The notes below the pieces were generated by a model. The model saw only the letters and a program-made list of their open reading frames with translations, did not search any database and was not told where the DNA came from. DNA of 64,000 nucleotides from Putridiphycobacter sp045110285 (lineage in GTDB: Bacteria; Bacteroidota; Bacteroidia; Flavobacteriales_D; Crocinitomicaceae): positions 1 to 64,000 of the forward strand of contig JBGCGA010000012.1 of NCBI GenBank assembly GCA_045110285.1, written 5' to 3'. Position 1 is the stretch's first letter; each line of letters opens with the position of its first letter. The position numbers were made by a program, and so were the translations under genes. This document shows, piece by piece, positions 62,138 to 64,000 of this stretch.

Positions 62138-62599
62138 ATGCAAATAAGGTCTCTGAAGCGAACCGATTTGGAGTCGATAAAACTCATTTTGGATTCCATT
62201 GAACTATTTCCATCTGAAATATTGAATGAAATGACCGATTCTTACTTTAACGATAAAGAATCAAAAGAAATATGGTTTACTGCAGTTAAACTCGATAAAC
62301 CTATTGGGTTTGGCCTTTGTATTCCAGAGCTTTTAACAGAAGGCACTTATAATTTAGTTTCAATAGGAGTTGAAGTCACCCAGCAAGGTAAAGGCATTGG
62401 TCAGATGATGATGGCTTATTTAGAATCTGAACTGATGAAACTCAAAGGACGATTGCTAATTGTTGAAACTTCGGGCGACAAGCAATACTTACAAACACAA
62501 GCTTTTTATCAAAAACTTGGATTCACAAAAGAGGCCATTATCAAAGGATTCTGGCAAGCAGGAGAAGACAAAATTATTTTTTCTAAGCGGTTGAGATAA
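62138..62599 (+). CDS. GNAT-family N-acetyltransferase
   Basis: 153 residues. The GNAT acetyl-CoA motif is LVSIGVEVTQQGKGIGQMMMAYLESEL, followed by LLIVETSGD..YLQTQAFYQKLGFTKEA. Acceptor unknown. Starts at the base after the panB stop codon, so the two share an mRNA. Confidence 0.9.
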   Translation: MQIRSLKRTDLESIKLILDSIELFPSEILNEMTDSYFNDKESKEIWFTAVKLDKPIGFGLCIPELLTEGTYNLVSIGVEVTQQGKGIGQMMMAYLESELMKLKGRLLIVETSGDKQYLQTQAFYQKLGFTKEAIIKGFWQAGEDKIIFSKRLR

Positions 62600-62658
62600 C
62601 AAATCAAGATACTGATTTAGCAGGTTTCTCCATCATCAAAACTTAGAAACTAATCCAT

Positions 62659-63999
62659 TTACTTTTTAATAATCTGAAATTGCTTAACCACACTCTCAGA
62701 AGTTACTTCTAATGTATAAACTCCTGCTTCGCCCTCTATTTGAAACTGATTATTATCTGGATTAACATTTTCCTTCTTTAGTACAATTTGACCTAAAGAA
62801 TTGTACAAAGAAAATGACAGTAGACTATTACTAGAAGAACTAATATTGACTATTCCATTAGTGGGATTCGGAAAAACATTTAGCAGAATTGGTTCATTTG
62901 TTTTATCAAATCCTACATGATTAATTGTTCTACAAAACGAGGTGTCAGTGCATCCTTGATAGGTGACTTCAACAGCATACTGACCATTTGTTGTTGCTGT
63001 AAATGACTGACCAGTCTCACCTGGAATTACAGCATAATTATTATCACATTCTAACCAACGGTAAGTGGCTCCTGGTTGGTTAGATTCTATTGTTATCACA
63101 TCAGTTTGTGTTGTGCTAATATTCATAGAGATAATTGTTAAATTTAAATATATGATACTATCACAACCATTTGTAGCTACTCCGGGGATTGTGTGAATAG
63201 CAGTGTTATTATTGCTATAATAAGTAGTGCCATTTATCCAAGTATATCCTGAACATTCAGTTCTACCATCAGTTCGTATTTGGGCAGGTAACATGGTTAA
63301 ATTTAAGTTTACAACACTGTCACAACCATTCTGGTTTTGTAATGTAAAATATGCTGTTGTATTATTTGATGTGTAAGTTATTCCATCTACCCAAGTATAT
63401 GTACCGCAACCAACAGCATTGTCAATTGTTGTGTCTGCAGCTGAACATGGCATAAGTTTTAAGCAAAAACCTTCTTCATCAATAAAGCCAGGCGGGCTGT
63501 TGTTAACTACATTAAAAACACCAGGGCCATGATTGAAATCAATTACATCTTGATAATACCCGGTCATTAAAACTGTATCAGGGCCAATGATTGATAGATC
63601 TGAAACCTTATTAGTCCAGAAAGTACCTGGTGTACCATATTGATTTGCCCATTTAAAATCTCCAATACTATCTAACTTAGCTATAAAGATATCATTACCA
63701 TTACTTACACTCAGATTAAACAAATTTGGACCAGGGTCAAAATCATTTGTGCCTTTACAATCCCCTCCAAAATAGATAGAATTATCTTTATCAGTAGCTA
63801 GAGTTCTTGGAAAAACTTCACCAATTCCAGTAATAATTTTAACAAAATCGAAATTTAATGATGAATCTAATTTTAATATAAAAGCATCATAATTACCTAC
63901 CGGAGAGTAAATAGCTGTGCCTGAGGAATTATCGAAATCAATGTTATTGCTTCTAAAAAAGCCTCCAAGATAAATGTTGCCATCTGGGTCCAATGAAAT
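62659..63999 (-). CDS. Type A T9SS sorting-domain protein, C-terminal part (5' end outside window)
   Basis: About 447 residues visible; the frame stays open to the right edge, and an apparent TTG start at 63993 is probably internal. The N-terminal part has SBBP-like repeats (DPDGNIYLGGFF, DKDNSIYFGGD, FDFVKIITGIGE). The middle has two copies of a cysteine-bounded unit (GTYTWVDGITYTSNNTTAYFTLQNQNGCDSVVNLNLTML and its partner with SGYTWINGTTYYSNNNTA). The last 75 residues (LNVFPNPTNGIVNIS...LYNSLGQIV..YTLEVTSESVVKQFQIIKK) are the type A sorting domain cleaved and attached on export. A secreted or surface protein. Confidence 0.93.
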   Translation of the reverse strand: MSLDPDGNIYLGGFFRSNNIDFDNSSGTAIYSPVGNYDAFILKLDSSLNFDFVKIITGIGEVFPRTLATDKDNSIYFGGDCKGTNDFDPGPNLFNLSVSNGNDIFIAKLDSIGDFKWANQYGTPGTFWTNKVSDLSIIGPDTVLMTGYYQDVIDFNHGPGVFNVVNNSPPGFIDEEGFCLKLMPCSAADTTIDNAVGCGTYTWVDGITYTSNNTTAYFTLQNQNGCDSVVNLNLTMLPAQIRTDGRTECSGYTWINGTTYYSNNNTAIHTIPGVATNGCDSIIYLNLTIISMNISTTQTDVITIESNQPGATYRWLECDNNYAVIPGETGQSFTATTNGQYAVEVTYQGCTDTSFCRTINHVGFDKTNEPILLNVFPNPTNGIVNISSSSNSLLSFSLYNSLGQIVLKKENVNPDNNQFQIEGEAGVYTLEVTSESVVKQFQIIKK

Positions 64000-64000
64000 A

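Overview
The window is a gene-dense stretch of an AT-rich Bacteroidota chromosome, probably Flavobacteriia-like; family level cannot be fixed from sequence alone. The evidence is several PorP/SprF proteins, type IX secretion (T9SS) sorting domains of both type A and type B, a SprE/PorE-like OmpA lipoprotein-type gene, HU-CCDC81/SPOR and DUF2452 proteins, promoters of the TTG...TAnnTTTG class, and few visible Shine-Dalgarno sites. No rRNA, tRNA, CRISPR array or phage was seen. The first gene (tgt) and the last gene (a type A T9SS protein) are cut by the window edges.

Layout. 1-4182: the end of tgt, a small secreted protein, a polytopic membrane protein and an amidohydrolase lipoprotein, closely packed. 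4183-5280: a cluster of eight hairpin repeats in alternating orientation (four forward, four reverse) with a GIY-YIG nuclease gene sitting exactly in the linker of one forward/reverse pair; this looks like an autonomous element among its own miniature derivatives. 5416-8667: a minus-strand operon of an ECF sigma factor, a transmembrane anti-sigma protein fused to a PorP/SprF-like barrel, and a second PorP/SprF protein. 8815-13776: acyl-CoA ligase, a small cytochrome c, an unknown exported protein and an ABC-F ATPase. 13832-16099: a catalase-peroxidase with a lipoprotein signal. 16304-24701: a T9SS surface-protein locus, made of a giant PKD-repeat protein with a type B sorting domain, divergent from a degenerate M43-type peptidase, a third PorP/SprF and an OmpA/PD40/TPR protein.

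24718-33172: lysA, an ACT-domain protein, two glycosyltransferases, gmhA, pyrE with a START-like partner, a Nudix hydrolase whose start codon lies 2 bp from that of pyrE, and a beta-propeller/SPOR protein. 33189-45021: a run of small conserved Bacteroidota genes (SirB1-like, DUF493, CoA-type Nudix, fabI, a GIDE-domain protein, DUF2452, fumarylacetoacetase, a DUF5819/HTTM-like pair, RNase H with two hybrid-binding domains, DUF4139). 45030-55921: a thioesterase and mpl, an MBL-fold hydrolase, a large HU/KA-rich/TM/TSP3/SPOR protein, an SPFH lipoprotein, a sulfurtransferase, a small Cys/Lys-rich exported protein, and the rsfS-ftsH-DUF2007-cdsA operon. 55992-62599: birA, a HAD phosphatase (gmhB-like), a YwqK/MORN-like protein, mtaB, a PaaE-like reductase, an SDR, panB and a GNAT acetyltransferase.

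The most notable points are (i) the GIY-YIG/hairpin-repeat element, (ii) the sigma/anti-sigma-PorP fusion operon, which may couple transcription directly to the state of a T9SS outer-membrane partner, (iii) the catalytically degenerate M43 homologue inside a T9SS locus, (iv) a lipoprotein catalase-peroxidase, and (v) a single-pass protein that carries a HU-like domain on one side of the inner membrane and calcium-type repeats plus a peptidoglycan-binding domain on the other. All database-level statements are from recall of protein families; no search was run.
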